A model generated the notes under the pieces. That model saw only the letters and a program-made list of their open reading frames with translations. It made no database searches and was not told the DNA's origin. 64,000 nt of DNA, taken from Ascaphus truei. Its lineage: Eukaryota; Chordata; Amphibia; Anura; Ascaphidae. The position numbers and the translations under genes are program-made. Positions 11,804 through 23,872 of this stretch are shown one piece after another (within the stretch, counting starts at the first letter, position 1; every line of letters begins with the position of its first letter). The stretch spans positions 72,914,838 through 72,978,837 of the forward strand of contig CM071570.1 in NCBI GenBank assembly GCA_036426205.1, read 5' to 3'.

Positions 11804-14340
11804 GCCTCTTGCACTCTTGCCCAACAACCTCCTCCCTCCTTTGAATTCCCTTTCTATTCACCTTACTCCCCAGGCCCCTTTCTTTGTTCGGGACATTAGC
11901 ATAAAGCTGCTATGGATCTCCCGTTTAAATAATTACATTCACAATAGAAAAGAACGAAATAGAAAGAGGGAGAAAAATAAATTAATAGAGGGAGAGAGGG
12001 AGATAGAGGGATAGGGATTAAATGAAAGAAAGCACGGAAAAGAAAAAGAAAACGAGAGAGAGAAAATGAATACTATTAATTTAAAATGCACCTTGGCAAT
12101 CTGTTTCCATCATTCAACATAGCATAGGAGGCCATCTCTTTTGTTAAGCAACACATACTTGTTTGGAGAACATTCCATGAAGAAGTGTAATTGTCTGCCA
12201 AATCATCACTATTCTGTAGCAGTGACATTCAGGGAGAGATCAGACCTGCAATTTGTTCTTTGTCCTTCCCTGCACAAAGTTTGTCATTTAATAGGGGACA
12301 TTCCTCACCAGCTCAAATTGTCAGATAACTGAGACTGCCCCTGTCAGTCCAAATTATCAATATAAGGATGGATGAGAGATATAATGTTTCTGCTCAGGGG
12401 CAGAATCGAAGTCAGTTACCATGTCCAATGGCTCAGAAGGAAATGGACAATGTCTTTAGAGTGAGCAAAGCAATCTCACAATAAAACAAGAGTTACAGGA
12501 GGGAGGGAGGGCATGTGTATCTCTGACATATTGATTGTTCTTATGGACAGAACAGGTTGTTGATGCTTCACAATGTAGATCCTTTACTTGCTTTTTCAAT
12601 CACTATGGAAATTTTCAGAACAAACAAGGTTTACAATTGGCCACATGCAGACACACTTTTTGCTGGTGACTTGATCCCCCTCTCTTGTTCCTTTGCCATG
12701 GCTTTGCTGGCTGTTTGTACATTGGTGTTATTTTTTTTTTGTCCCTTCCTAGTACTCTATGTTTGCTCAGTGATGTGTGTTCCCAATGCCTCCTTGTTTA
12801 ATGTTGGAGGCTGTGGATTCTCTCTCTCCCCCCCCCCCCCCCCCTATTAGCATACAGCTGCAGGTTAGCCCGCCTCCCCCATACACACTCCCTTCAGCAA
12901 TGTACACTTTATCCAACGTTATCATCACGCCTGCTCTCAGGCAACCAGCAAGAAAATCCACATCTCCATGAACGTGGTTACTTTCTCTGCCCCTTGACTC
13001 TGGGTTACACACAAGCTCACAAAACAGAACTCAGGTGCAATTATTACATCTCTCCCTTTTACCATCCGCGTTGTATATTGATCCAGTTATGTGCTGTATC
13101 CTTTTTTTTATTAGCAAAACAGCACACTATTTGTGCTCAGCCAGCCACGGGAAATAGTTGAATATGTTATTATGTTCCTGGGATTGATGCGGTGGATACA
13201 TTCAGAATGTCCAAATGCTGAACAAAGTCATCTGTACAAGCCCATGTGGAGCTTAAAGGTGCACAAAACAACATATACTATAGATACATGTACTATATAA
13301 AGTTGCAATGTAATAGTACTCACCCATGCAACACTTTCTCTGTTTTGTTATTTGTCGTTTTAGAATTTATGTTCTATAACAGATTGATGGGCATTTTTAC
13401 TAAGTGGTGTTAAGCCGTGAGGCACGTTATTGTCTATTCAAATGAACAGGCCACAGGGCACTGCTTAGTAAAAATGGCCCTTTTCTCTGAAAGCCTCACT
13501 GCAAAAAGCAAATATTACAGGATATCCAATGTGTGATGTTCCTGCTGGAAGCACCTGTTTGCTGAGTGATGAATGCTGCAGTAATTTCAGCGCTGCTGCG
13601 ATCAACAGACCAGCCACAATTGTTTTGTACATCAATAAGTGGAAATGCACCTGTTAAACCTAAGGTGACGTCTAGTGAGATGAACCTTGTGTGCCCTCCA
13701 GCAGTGGAGGGGTTAAAACATTAAGGACATATTCACTAAACTCAGATAAGGAGTATCCGAGCTAGAACCTGTATTATCTGCAGTACGAGGCAATGGCAGT
13801 GAGCACCGGATTAGGTTTAAATGCCCTTTATCAGTTTAGGGAGTTCTGGTGCAAGGCTTTGTATGGACCATCACAAAACCCCCAATTAACTCTTTTAGCA
13901 TACACATGACAATATTATTTTTCTGCTAGTGTGATGGTATTAAGGCGGTACATAGCACCCCCGATCTATAATCCCAAAGTACCACTGCAAACAGTTTAAC
14001 TTTGTAAATGGAAAAAAAAATGATATTCTTCATTATGTACGAGCATAAATAAAGTGAATATTCCTCTAAAATGAAGCACAAGGTGTTTAGCCAATTGACT
14101 AAAAGGTTTGCAATGCCTTGACACCGGGTATCACTACCTTTGTAAGGCACCGGTTCCTGCGATTATCATCTCGTTCTCTCTGTACATTTTCATGGCGATG
14201 TGTCCGCTTCTATCTCCCCTCTGTTTATAAGGTGATGGATGGCAGAGTCAGCACTGTCTCTCCAGGACACAGCAATGTTACCCTTTAACCCTGAGAGTTG
14301 GCAAACCTGGATCTTTATTGATTTTTCTCTTGTTGCATAT
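11804..14340. other. Intergenic stretch with scattered small repeats
   Basis: No exon was recognised. It holds a purine-rich patch (11948-12066), a 22-C run at about 12825-12845, a TTAAAGGTGCA motif at 13255 that resembles a T2-type MITE end without a visible partner, and the MITE at 13389-13480. Confidence 0.4.
13389..13480. repeat. Palindromic MITE, ACTAAGCAGTGCTA family
   Basis: A 92-bp element with inverted ends: GGGCATTTTTACTAAGTGG at the left and the complement of GGGCCATTTTTACTAAGCAG at the right. It is the best-preserved pair of ends of this family in the window. There is no coding capacity. Confidence 0.65.
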
Positions 14341-14356
14341 ATATATATATATATAT

Positions 14357-14574
14357 GCTCACAGGTCCTAACACTGCCAGATAAAATACTAATACACCTA
14401 TACTAGGATTAAAATTCTCATTTACCTCTATTAGTAAGCAGGTCTCTTTCATTTTACTGGATATGGATCCAATGTTAGTCCTTCTCCCTCCTAATAGAGG
14501 TAAATGAGAATTGTAATACTAATAGAGGTGTATTAGTATTTTATCTGGTAGTGTTAGGACGTGTGAGCAGGGTC
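14357..14574. repeat. Palindromic repeat
   Basis: Arms 14357-14438 and 14490-14574 are reverse complements, sharing GTCCTAACACT, GATAAAATACTAATACACCT and ATTCTCATTTACCTCTATTAG. An (AT)n run lies just left at 14335-14357. The right arm leads into DNA related to the 20.9-21.9 kb repeats. Confidence 0.7.
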
Positions 14575-14770
14575 TGCCTTGATGTGGCTCGCAGGCTTAC
14601 GACGCTTTGGCCAAAGGGTTAAACTAAATGACCCTTTTTCATGAGAATATATAAGTATTTTACTGTGTATTTTTGTCATATTGGATGTGGCATTGGGCTT
14701 GTTCGGTCTTTGTATTATGCATCCGCCACGCTCGGTAGCTCTCCTTTTTGACACTTATATAAATATATAT
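14575..14770 (+). repeat. Copy of the GACGCTTTGGCCAAAGGG repeat family
   Basis: It carries the blocks GACGCTTTGGCCAAAGGG, TTAAACTAAATGACCC and TTTTTGACACTTATATA in the same order as 21320-21500. No protein is encoded. It may be the end of a larger retroelement not present here. Confidence 0.55.
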
Positions 14771-15682
14771 TTTTGTGGAGGCTCAGGGGTTCCCAAAATG
14801 AACTTCTTGGGGTTCTGTGTGTTGTTTATTTTCTAAACACAAATACTTTGCATAGAAGAAGATCACCCCATTTAACAATGAGAACTGGACAAATTAAATC
14901 TGCATTTAGGAAATAAAAATAGGCGATCGAACAACAGAAACAAACTGCGGCAGCAGTGACTGCAAAATGAATGTAGGGGGAAAAGGCCCTAAATCATCAA
15001 GCATGTGAATAGCTATATATTCATACTATATACAGATTTGTTTCAGATATTGTGCTAACAGTGTACGCAGCACTGCACATGGAATGTTGCTGGCACAGGG
15101 TAAGTTGTCCGGGGCAAGCACTCAATCTAATTGTCGTGCATGAGGCACGGAGAAATCAACTAAATTGCCCAATGCCATAAGCAGAGGGGACACTGGGGTT
15201 TATACCGGGCACTGGCGTTACTACTGGGCAACTCCTTACTTCTCCTACGCCTTCTTATTATACATATATAATAAAAGAATATGTTATCTGTAAATATTTA
15301 TATGCACACATGTAATTAAGATATTTAAATACAACAGGGATATAGTATTCCTTCTAGGTAATTACAATGCATGTTGAAATGCTATTATAATCTTTAGTAA
15401 ACAATGCGTTAATGAAAGCACATACATTTAAATATCACGGTGTACAAGTTCCCATCTGCACCTGTTTCTTTAATCACATACATTAAATGCTGTTGGTACC
15501 TTACAATGAATATTGGAAGTGCCTCATTTAGGTATTTTCATATTGCTACTAGTAATTAAACTTCTAAGGAAATAGCTACGTAAAATCATTTAGAAACACT
15601 GCTCCTGCAAGTAATGTACATTAATGATTATATATATAAAACATCAGGAATAAACAGTCCAAGTTTGCAAATAAAATTGGTG
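14771..15682. other. Intergenic, nothing recognised
   Basis: AT-rich, with no repeats of note and no exon, lying 3' of the second gene. Confidence 0.4.
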
Positions 15683-15688
15683 TTTATT
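15683..15688 (-). terminator. cfap61: Polyadenylation signal of the cfap61-like gene
   Basis: The minus strand reads AATAAA within AATTAAATAAACACC, 190 bases after the stop codon of the terminal exon. The distance is normal for a short 3'UTR (15689-15875). Confidence 0.55.
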
Positions 15689-15875
15689 TAATTGCTCGTG
15701 TCATGTTTCTGGTGCAGTGGAAAGTAGACACCATCTCCCCCTTCAGGACAACAAGTAAAATGCACCGTGTGGTTTGTATCTTGTGTAATGAATGATATAT
15801 TGCTTGTTTTACAATCAGAGTGCTCTTCTGAGCAGTTGAAAAGTCACAAGTTTGTGGCCACAAATAAAATAAGAA

Positions 15876-16076
15876 CTAAACCATTCCAGGCCTTGCAAAC
15901 ATGGACAGGTGGTTGCTGTTATAGTTCAAATAATTCAGGATACTCTTCTCCACCGCCGTCTTGTAGCCATTTTGCTCAAACATTTGCTTCAAGTATTTCC
16001 TTGGCTGTTCTGCAAGATTGCATTTGTGATATGCCACTCGCTGGGTTAACTGCTTCATAGAAGGTTGGTCGTGGAC
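15876..16076 (-). CDS. cfap61: Terminal coding exon, probable cfap61
   Basis: The exon encodes 66 residues, VHDQPSMKQLTQ to LSMFARPGMV, then TAG. It begins directly after a good acceptor (CTTTTTCTAG) at 16077-16078 in phase 0. That matches the phase-0 end of the exon at 22100-22190. The composition is that of a real protein (basic, aromatic, low in simple repeats), and an AATAAA lies 190 bases downstream. CFAP61 is a radial-spoke-associated protein of motile cilia. The assignment rests mainly on synteny: in mammals CFAP61 lies immediately upstream of INSM1 on the same strand, as here. I could not align the peptide to a reference, so exon status is more certain than gene identity. Confidence 0.65.
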   Translation of the reverse strand, partial: VHDQPSMKQLTQRVAYHKCNLAEQPRKYLKQMFEQNGYKTAVEKSILNYLNYNSNHLSMFARPGMV

Positions 16077-16337
16077 CTAGAAAAAGCATATCCCACACAT
16101 ATTAAAGAGCAGAAAGATGCTGATAAAACTCAAGTATTGTAAGAGAACATGCTTCATAATTTGAAAGAAAACATGAATTAAATAGTCACATTGAATATAT
16201 GCTGTGATACACTATATAAAGCCAACACGAAAATGATTCCTGTCACGTTGTTCATAACAAACCCCAGAGATCCCTTCTTCGCATGACAATAATTTTTATG
16301 TTGCTATAATAAAAGGTATAACAGCATATAAAGACTA

Positions 16338-16605
16338 AGGCTAAGGCCCCGCTGCACGCGCCCACACGGCTGTCTTGCTTGCCGGCGGCGCGTGCAACTC
16401 ACTGCACCGCGATCTGCGGTCTGCAGTGAATTTTTTACGCCGTGACCAAAACGGGTGGGGGGGGGGGGGGGCGCCCCTCCGCCCCTCAGCCCCTCAACCG
16501 CTCAACCCCTCAGCCCCACACACACACAGACAGGCACTCAGGCACACACACAGACAGGCACTCAGGCACACACACACACACACAGACAGGCACTCACGCA
16601 CTCAG

Positions 16606-16640
<35 letters not shown>

Positions 16641-17110
16641 ATCACACACAAACATACACACCATACATGTTCACTCACCACTCATTCACACACCATACAC
16701 ACACTCACACAACACTCATTCACACACACTACAAGACACTCACTCCTTCACACACTACACGACACCACACACACCTCACACATACACACCTCACATCTAG
16801 TCACCACACACATACATACGACCACTCATACACCACACACACACAGACAGACTTATGCACCACCACAGACACACACAGACCATTCACACACAACACGACG
16901 CAGGCACAACCCCACAGTACAGACATTCAACTCATATCACACACACACACACAGAAACACACTCAGGCACACACACAGACAGACAGGCACTCACAAATAC
17001 ACACCCACACACGACATGCACTCAGGCACACACATACATAGAAACACACTCAGGCACACACACAGACAGACAGACAGGCACTCACAAATACACACGGGGG
17101 TGAATCGGAG
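16338..17110. repeat. GC-rich repeat end, 16-G run and CA-rich minisatellite
   Basis: A GC-rich start (GGCCCCGCTGCACGCGCC) is followed by a G run at 16455-16471. Then comes about 600 bases of (CACACA)n interspersed with GACAGGCACTCAGGC units. His/Thr-rich open frames of up to 233 codons here are products of the CA repeat. It lies in the last intron of the cfap61-like gene. Confidence 0.8.
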
Positions 17111-18041
17111 CATGGGGGGATCAGAGCAGGGGGGTGAATCGGAAGGGGATCGCTGACACTGCAGACACACAGCTCGGCAGGCGAATTAACCCCGTCACTG
17201 CTAGGGGGGGCCTTCAACCCAATACTTAGGGGCACTTGTGAATGGTTACAACCCCACAGACAGGACAATAGAGGGGCAGAGAGAATCCCATCAGGTGCTG
17301 ATATTGTCCCGCAGTACATGAGCAGCTTCCCCTCCTCATTGGCTCACAGCCACACCACGTGACGCGTCGCCGCTTGGGATTACAATTCTCTTGCATCCCC
17401 TGGCGGCTGACGCGTCACAGCGCGTAGTGAGCCGTGCAGCGAGGGGGGACTGGGACCTGCTCGGGAGAATAACATCAGATGGTGCGTAGCGCGCGCGGCC
17501 GGATGCAGCGGGACCAAAGACCAAATAGAACACTGCAGTACTGAGGGGGAATTGCCAAAATTGTTGGACACCAGTAAGTAAGATAGTCTGGATCAAGGTA
17601 ACAGGTAAACAGACACAAACGTGTGGTTAAGATACTGGCCTTTGTTGTGTGTAAATGAGTCCTAGATACTCTCAGTAAGACACTATTTATCAAGTGCAAG
17701 TCATTTCTCACATAACTCTGTGTATTGTGAGATGCTGCATTGGGGTGTTTTCTAATACTTGCTAATCCATTTCCCCAAGATTTGGACATTCTACCTCAAA
17801 ACAATCATTTTAATGGAGGTACAGAAAACAGAGCAGCTATTTTATTAGCTATGTCAAGATTTATTGCCACCGTTGAGACTGTAATATAACCAGCTCAATC
17901 TATTTAATTCAGCATAAAAAAAACCCCATAAAACGAAATTCATTTGAATTTAATACGAAATAATAATTCTGACTTTGTCAACAGTTATAGTACATTGTTC
18001 GACTTACACAAAATTACACTGCACAATTACACGTGCCCCTG
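17111..18041. other. Intronic stretch with CpG-rich patch
   Basis: CpG-rich DNA from about 17350 to 17515 (ACGCGTCGCCGC, CGCGTCACAGCGCGTAG, GCGCGCGCGGCCGG) lies in otherwise AT-rich intron. It could be a transposon fragment or a small CpG island. No exon was recognised. Confidence 0.35.
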
Positions 18042-18474
18042 TTAAAGCTGCAGGTCAAGCTGCCATTAAAAAAAAAAAAAAATCCCATTCAATATGTGCA
18101 TCAATACAATCTGCACACTGACAAGTGATTAGCTAAGCTGCAGATCGATCTGTTCTCCTGTAATCGATCGCTTTTGTCTGTGTTATTTAATTCAGTTCTT
18201 GCACAGCATTCTGGGCAATGTAGTTCCTAGAATATAATTGACTGGGCAGTTACTAGATACAATTGGTTCACTGCTAGGGAGAGGGCGGGGCTCAAGAGCC
18301 AGAGCCTATCAGAAGGGGAAGGGGGTGTGACTTTGGAAATCCTTCCTACATTAGAAACATTAAAAATGTCTTTAAAACATTTTTTTGAAATGCTACAAGT
18401 ATTTTCTCATAGTACAAAACGGATTTATTAAAAAAAAACACACACGTAGGATATTGCTTGATCTGCTGCTTTAA
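18042..18474. mobile_element. T2-like MITE with TTAA ends, short form
   Basis: A 433-bp element bounded by TTAA. The left end is TTAAAGCTGCAGGTCAAGC. The right end, read in reverse, is TTAAAGCAGCAGATCAAGC. T2 MITEs of Xenopus have TTAAAG termini and TTAA target duplications, so this is probably a related family. The two ends match the two ends of the 1.2-kb element at 25520-26753, so this copy is an internally deleted form. Confidence 0.65.
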
Positions 18475-19766
18475 TAACCATATTGCACATAGTATTATTT
18501 ATATTATAATGTCAATAATTGTCAGTGTGAAATGACCCTATACATAGTTACAGTTCTTTCTGGCACCAAAGAGGTTAACATCAGAAAATGAAACAAAGTA
18601 TTGTTTAGAAATGTCAGGAGCATTGTACCCTTTCTGAGTGATAAATGCTTAGCCCTGCTTTGCAAATGTAGAGATTTGGGATCAGCAAGAAGCACCTCTC
18701 AATCCTTCTAATAAAGAATGCTTGGCTGCACTGTAAAAATGACTTGGTCCCCGGGGAGCTAGCAGGCTGAACATCAGCATGTACTACCCAAAGAATGGTA
18801 ATAGCTGGCATCAGATAGGGAGACAGCTGGCCCCAGCAACTTCCCAGCAGGAGTTAAATGTGTTTGGTGGCCGTGGTTATCTGGGAGGATTATCTGGCGC
18901 TCTCTTGTGTGCACATGGGCACCCGAATCATTATGTCGCAAAACTGCAAAAACAACATTCTTGTTCCAGAATCAGAAACATTCGACATCATTTCAGTGCA
19001 GCTCTTTTAAAGGTGCATTACTCCCTCTGAAAAATAACACACTGAAATACAAACCAAAGTGGCGTATGACAGCCTCCTTCAAAACAGCTAAAGCCTCCCA
19101 TTACATAGCCTAAAACACATTTCGGCCTTTCCTAAACCCCCTTTTACAATCATGCAGCTGTTTTATCTGTGTAACCTATGGTACATAATAACACACAGAT
19201 CAGAACCCTGTGGTGTAAACCTGGACCCATTATGTGCTGTGGCTGTAATCATTTGAATATTTTCTTAATTGAATGAACAAGGATAGGGTCTCCTTTAAAG
19301 ACTGTTGATTACTGCAGTAAGCTCTTTTCCACATAATGTGTTCAAAGATGTGCTGCAGTCAATATTATTCTGTGTGTACATAATCATTTTGGCCCAAATG
19401 TATAGATTGGTATTTATTAATTGGTGCTGCAAATATCCGTAATGACCCACACAATCTATAAAGTGAAGGGTTATGTTCTTCTCAAGCCACCCGAAGTTGC
19501 AGCATGTGGAGGTTAGTGCTGGGCAATTTCAACATACAGCACTAAATCAATTGCAGTTCATACCATAGGCTTCTCTTAATAGCAAAAATGGCCTTTTGTA
19601 ACCAACAGCTTTTCAGCATGATCAATGTACTGCGATATTCAAAAGATCTTCAGCCTGAACAATGGTAGCTGCATTGTGTGCACTAAGCCTATTCACCTCA
19701 TTGGACTATCCCCCACATGGTACAGTTAAGGCCACTTACTGACGGAGCCCAATTGCCCCTTAGCCA
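18475..19766. other. Intronic, nothing firm recognised
   Basis: Mostly unique AT-rich DNA. A TTAAAGGTGCATTACTCCC motif at 19007 resembles a T2-type end, but no partner was found. Confidence 0.4.
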
Positions 19767-19910
19767 GGGGCCTCGAGACCCCCCAACAGGTCAGGTTTTC
19801 AGGATAGCCCTGTTTCAGCACAGGTGGCGCATTATTGACCCACCTGTGTTGAAGTTGGGATATCCTTAAAACCTGACCTATTGGGTGGGGGGTCTCGAGG
19901 ACTGGAGTTG
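19767..19910. repeat. Palindromic DNA-transposon repeat (CAGGTCAGGTTTT family)
   Basis: The arms share CTCGAGACCCCCCAACAGG, TCAGGTTTTCAGGATA and CACAGGTGG with their complements at TATCCTTAAAACCTGACC and GGGGGGTCTCGAGGACTGG. This palindrome is a very common type in amphibian genomes. There is no coding capacity. Confidence 0.65.
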
Positions 19911-20880
19911 AAAACCTCTGCACTAAGCAAAAGGCTTAACAAATTCCTCTAGGAGAGCAGTATTGAGCCTTCTGAGAGTGATGCACGGGAAAGCTCAAAA
20001 TTCAACCATGATCTGTCTTATCCAGACTCAATCTCATTGTTTCACATTGACTCCAATGACATATTTAATTTAATTTTGACACTGTAAAACATTCAAAGAC
20101 GTTAATTACTACTTAAAGCCACACCATTTAGCCTTAATGATGCTTTCCATTGGCAATTAAGAAGATGACACATTTACAGTAGCTCAAGACAACAAATAAA
20201 ATCATGATGTTTTGGTACCAATCTATTTAGGAGAAATGGTTGCAACTTGCAGTATTTGACATGTGCTAAAATTATTTTGAATGAAGATTTCCAGTTGCAT
20301 TCAAATGCAATATATGTAAATATGCATCAGTTGCTTTATATTATCTGGGAAATATTCTTACTCCGATTACATCCATTTTTCAGTTGCATTTAGTGGTATT
20401 GTTTTGGGGAAATGTGCAACACATAGTAGCTATGTAACAAAATATATATTTATTTTCCATTATTGTTTTGGTTTTATATTTATTAAAATAAATAACTGGG
20501 GATTGTTGGGGATTGCTGCTTTAATATAATACTGTACATATGGCCAGCTTCAGTAGGTCTCTATGCATCAAACATTAGAATGTAAGTTCTTCAGGGAAGG
20601 TGTTGAGTCTGCAAATTAAACGGTGTAATAAATCATTTAAAAAAATATAAAATTATTAGCAATCTTTTTACGCGTTATAAAACAAGGATTTCAAGGGAAA
20701 TAAAGTTTGAGGATTTATATTAGTTCAGAAGGACTATAATTTGTTGGTTGCTACTGTACAACCTTGAACCGCTTCGGTGCAAAGAGAGATACCACCCACT
20801 ATATTGCGGTTGAAGGACTTGTCTTGACCATTGTAAAAATCTTATACATACTGCAGATAAACACACAGATAGCCAACAAG
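19911..20880. other. Intronic, nothing recognised
   Basis: AT-rich unique-looking DNA without exon signals. The GGGGATTGCTGCTTTAATAT end near 20505-20525 looks like one terminus of a TTAAAGCAGCA element. Confidence 0.35.
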
Positions 20881-20891
20881 CTCTGAGAAAC

Positions 20892-21865
20892 CCCTACCAT
20901 TACCACATAATATATATATGTATATAAGTGTCAAAAGGTGTGCTAGTGAGCGTGGCTAAATGTATACAACAAAAAACAGACAAAGATGCCCAAAGCTACT
21001 TCCAATGTGACAAAAATACACAGTGCAATACCCATATATTCTCTTGAAAAAAGGGTCATTTAGTTTAACCCTTTGGCCAAAGTGTCTTAAGCCTGCTGCC
21101 CCTTTCAAGGCATGACCGTAGCAGGTCCTAACACTAGTGGCCCCTCCCCCCCCAAGGTTTAAGCTTGCCCCTCCCCACTTTCCAAGTTGTCTGGTCAGTT
21201 TCATTTTGCCAGGTTACGACAGATTCAATGTGGTCATTCTTCCTGTAATTATACAGGTTAATAAGAATTTTAACCCAGAGAGTGTTAGGACCTGCTACGG
21301 TCATGCCTTGAAAGTGGCAGCAGGCTTAAGACGCTTTGGCCAAAGGGTTAAACTAAATGACCCTTTTTTCAAGAGAATATATGGGTATTGCACTCTCTAT
21401 TTTTGTCACATTGGAAGTAGCTTTGGGAATCTTTGTCTGTTTTTTGTTGTATACATTTAGCCACGCTCACTAGCACTCCTTTTGACACTTATATACATAT
21501 ATATTTATATTATTTCGGAATGGTAGGGGTTTCTCAGAGCTTGTTGGGTATCTGTGTGTTTATTAACTGTGTGCAGCTGGTCTCAGTTGCTTTTGGGAGG
21601 GTAGTGGCCCCTCCCCCCCAAGGTTTAAGCTTGCCCCTCCCCACTTTCCAAGTTGGCAGGTCAGTTTCATTTTGCCAGGTTACGACAGATCCAATGTGAT
21701 CATTCTTCCTGTAATTATACAGGTTAATAAGAATTTTAACCCAGGGAGTGTTAGGACCTGCTACGGTCATGCCTTGTAAGTGGCAGCAGGCTTAAGACAC
21801 TGGCCAAAGGGTTAAACTAAATGACCCTTTTTTCAAGAGAATATATGGGTATTGCACATACTGTA
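20892..21865. repeat. Inverted plus direct repeat complex
   Basis: The block 20892-21134 is the reverse complement of 21279-21500. Shared motifs are CAAAAGG/CCTTTTG, GGGTCATTTAGTTTAACCC, TTTGGCCAAAG and GGTCCTAACACT. In addition 21137-21400 recurs directly at about 21603-21865, sharing CCTCCCCCCCAAGGTTTAAG, CTGTAATTATACAGGTTAAT and TGTTAGGACCTGCTACGG. No protein is encoded. The retroelement or transposon of origin is unknown. Confidence 0.7.
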
Positions 21866-22099
21866 GATGTTTTTTTTTAATTATGCGAAGAAGGGACCTC
21901 AGGCTTTTTTTTTTTTTTTAAAGCTTAAGTCCAACAGCATCTATGTATAATTATTTAATCCATTCTCCAATGTGCCCCGGCCATCAAATGCTCCAAAGAG
22001 ATCAGTGCAAAACGCAGCCTGCTAACAAGCAGTGAAGGGCCGGGACCATGGTACACCGGCTCCCTTTCAAGTAGCCGAGATGTTAGTGATTTCTCTTAC

Positions 22100-22190
22100 T
22101 TGCTCGGATGCTAGGATTTGGCGCACCTCTTGCTTGAAATCAATAAACCGATCGTGGTAGATAGCCATAGACCACGGTTCCATGAAGTAG
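22100..22190 (-). CDS. cfap61: Internal coding exon, probable cfap61
   Basis: A 91-bp exon: one base completing a split codon, then 30 codons (YFMEPWSMAIYHDRF, then IDFKQEVRQILASEQ). The acceptor is TTTTTAAAACAG and the donor is CAA|GTAAGA. The exon ends in phase 0 and joins the terminal exon cleanly. Its first base completes the split codon AG+C left by the exon at 30621-30700. Phase agreement on both sides, standard splice sites and an ordinary protein composition make it a confident exon. The gene name is by synteny with INSM1. Confidence 0.68.
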
Positions 22191-23441
22191 CTGTTTTAAA
22201 AAGGAGAAGAAATTGAGTTATCCAGTGAACTGCTCATTAATGACTAACAGAGTATTTACCTGATTTTTTTTTTTTTTTGCTTTTATAATTTACAGATCAG
22301 GGCCCATCAGAATCGTTTGTTCATAAAATGCCTCCCCATAACAGCATGGCGAATCAATTTTTTTAATGGATGTTCCTGATGTACAGCCAGCTCCAGTAAT
22401 TACATTTAAAGTGGCTTAATTCAGAGCTGTGGCAAGACCCAGTGAAGAATCCTGATTTCATCAGAATTTAAAAGCCTGAAGACCTGTAAAAGGACCATGT
22501 CTCCATTATCCAGCCCTATTTGAGAAAAGCAGATTGCAGGATTAACTGAACTGCTGCATAAACAAATTACATTTGTGTAGACAATGACACAAATGTTGTT
22601 CAGCATTAAGGTCTCGGGATTAATACATGACAGAAAAACAGGCCGCCATAGTGTTAGTGTTACCTTGGATCAGCGATGTCATTCTCAACTTTCTTGTGTT
22701 TATTAGGAAACATGTCACTAGAAACATTATAATTAATGTAGAAACGTGTATAGCATAATAGCTTTAGCTACATAACCACGCGTATTGTCTGTGTGTCATG
22801 TAAACATTTATTTCACTGCCCCCAGCCTCAGAGTTACCTGCTGTAGATCAGTCATTTTGCATTAAGAGAGAGCTTTTAAAATAATACAAGTACACATTTT
22901 ATTCAGCCTCCTGCTCAATCTAATAGAAGGGAAGTTTACATACAGCCCACACAGGGTTCTTAATAAAGGACTGATTTAAAAAAAAAAATCCTTTTGTTTA
23001 AATGTAAAACAACCACACTTTAGACAACATATTCGTATTCAGTACACATTTGAGATATAGGAATCCGATTTGGGTATTTAATATGTCACTAAAAACTGCC
23101 TATAGATATCAATGAAAAGATTTAATATTGACACTGGATTGCAAATACACCATATATCAACATATTCTTAAATATTGTCCCCCCTCCAAAAAAATCGCAA
23201 ATACATGTTCAGTATTACTTCTCATTTTTTATTGGACAGTGTCCAAATACAGGACAGTTCAGTTCAATATTGGACACCTGGCAACCCTGTATGCTGTAAA
23301 ACCAGAACTTTGCCTTTACAAACATTAAACATATTTAAGGTCAATGCGTAAGGATCGATTGATGCCATTTTCGAAATTAATTCTCGTTTTCTTTTGTTTA
23401 ATTAACATTTCAAATGTATAACTTCAATTTTAATATTATAT
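22191..23441. other. Intronic, nothing recognised
   Basis: Unique-looking AT-rich DNA. A minus-strand frame at 22421-22606 was considered as an exon and rejected for lack of a donor and because the flanking exons already join in phase. Confidence 0.4.
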
Positions 23442-23872
23442 TTAAAGCAGCAACTCCCATCAAATGAACCAATTGTTGTTCTTTTTACAGCCTTGGGCCC
23501 GGGGGTTTTCTCTGGAACGAACCAGTGTTATGTTTAGCTCCGAGGACCCGCTGGTTTCTGAGCTACTTCACCGTGTATTAACGGTACAGTAGTTAACTTC
23601 CTGGTTATTTAAACGGCCGTCCAATAGGAAGCCTGTGACTGCATCTTCCCATTGGCCCGTTCAGACCAATGAGATTTGGCATCCATTCCCTGTAGGGAGC
23701 TTTACCATCAGTAACTACACGGTCACCAGTAGGTGGGAATCGGGGGGTCTCCAGAGCTAAAGAATAATGCTGCTCAACTTCTGAAGATCCCCCTGTTTCC
23801 AATGCTGTAAAAAAAAATAAAAAAATACTATAAAATTAAATAATAAACCAGCAGCTGGGATTGCTGCTTTGA
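23442..23872. mobile_element. T2-like MITE with TTAAAGCAGCA ends
   Basis: A 431-bp element with left end TTAAAGCAGCAACTCCCA. The right end, read in reverse, is TCAAAGCAGCAATCCCAGC, where the terminal TTAA has mutated. The inside is unrelated to the 18.0-kb and 25.5-kb elements, so it is a different subfamily with the same termini. Confidence 0.6.

Noticed and set aside
22421..22606. Minus-strand stretch considered as a cfap61-like exon
   Set aside because: It has no usable donor, and the exons on both sides already join in phase without it.
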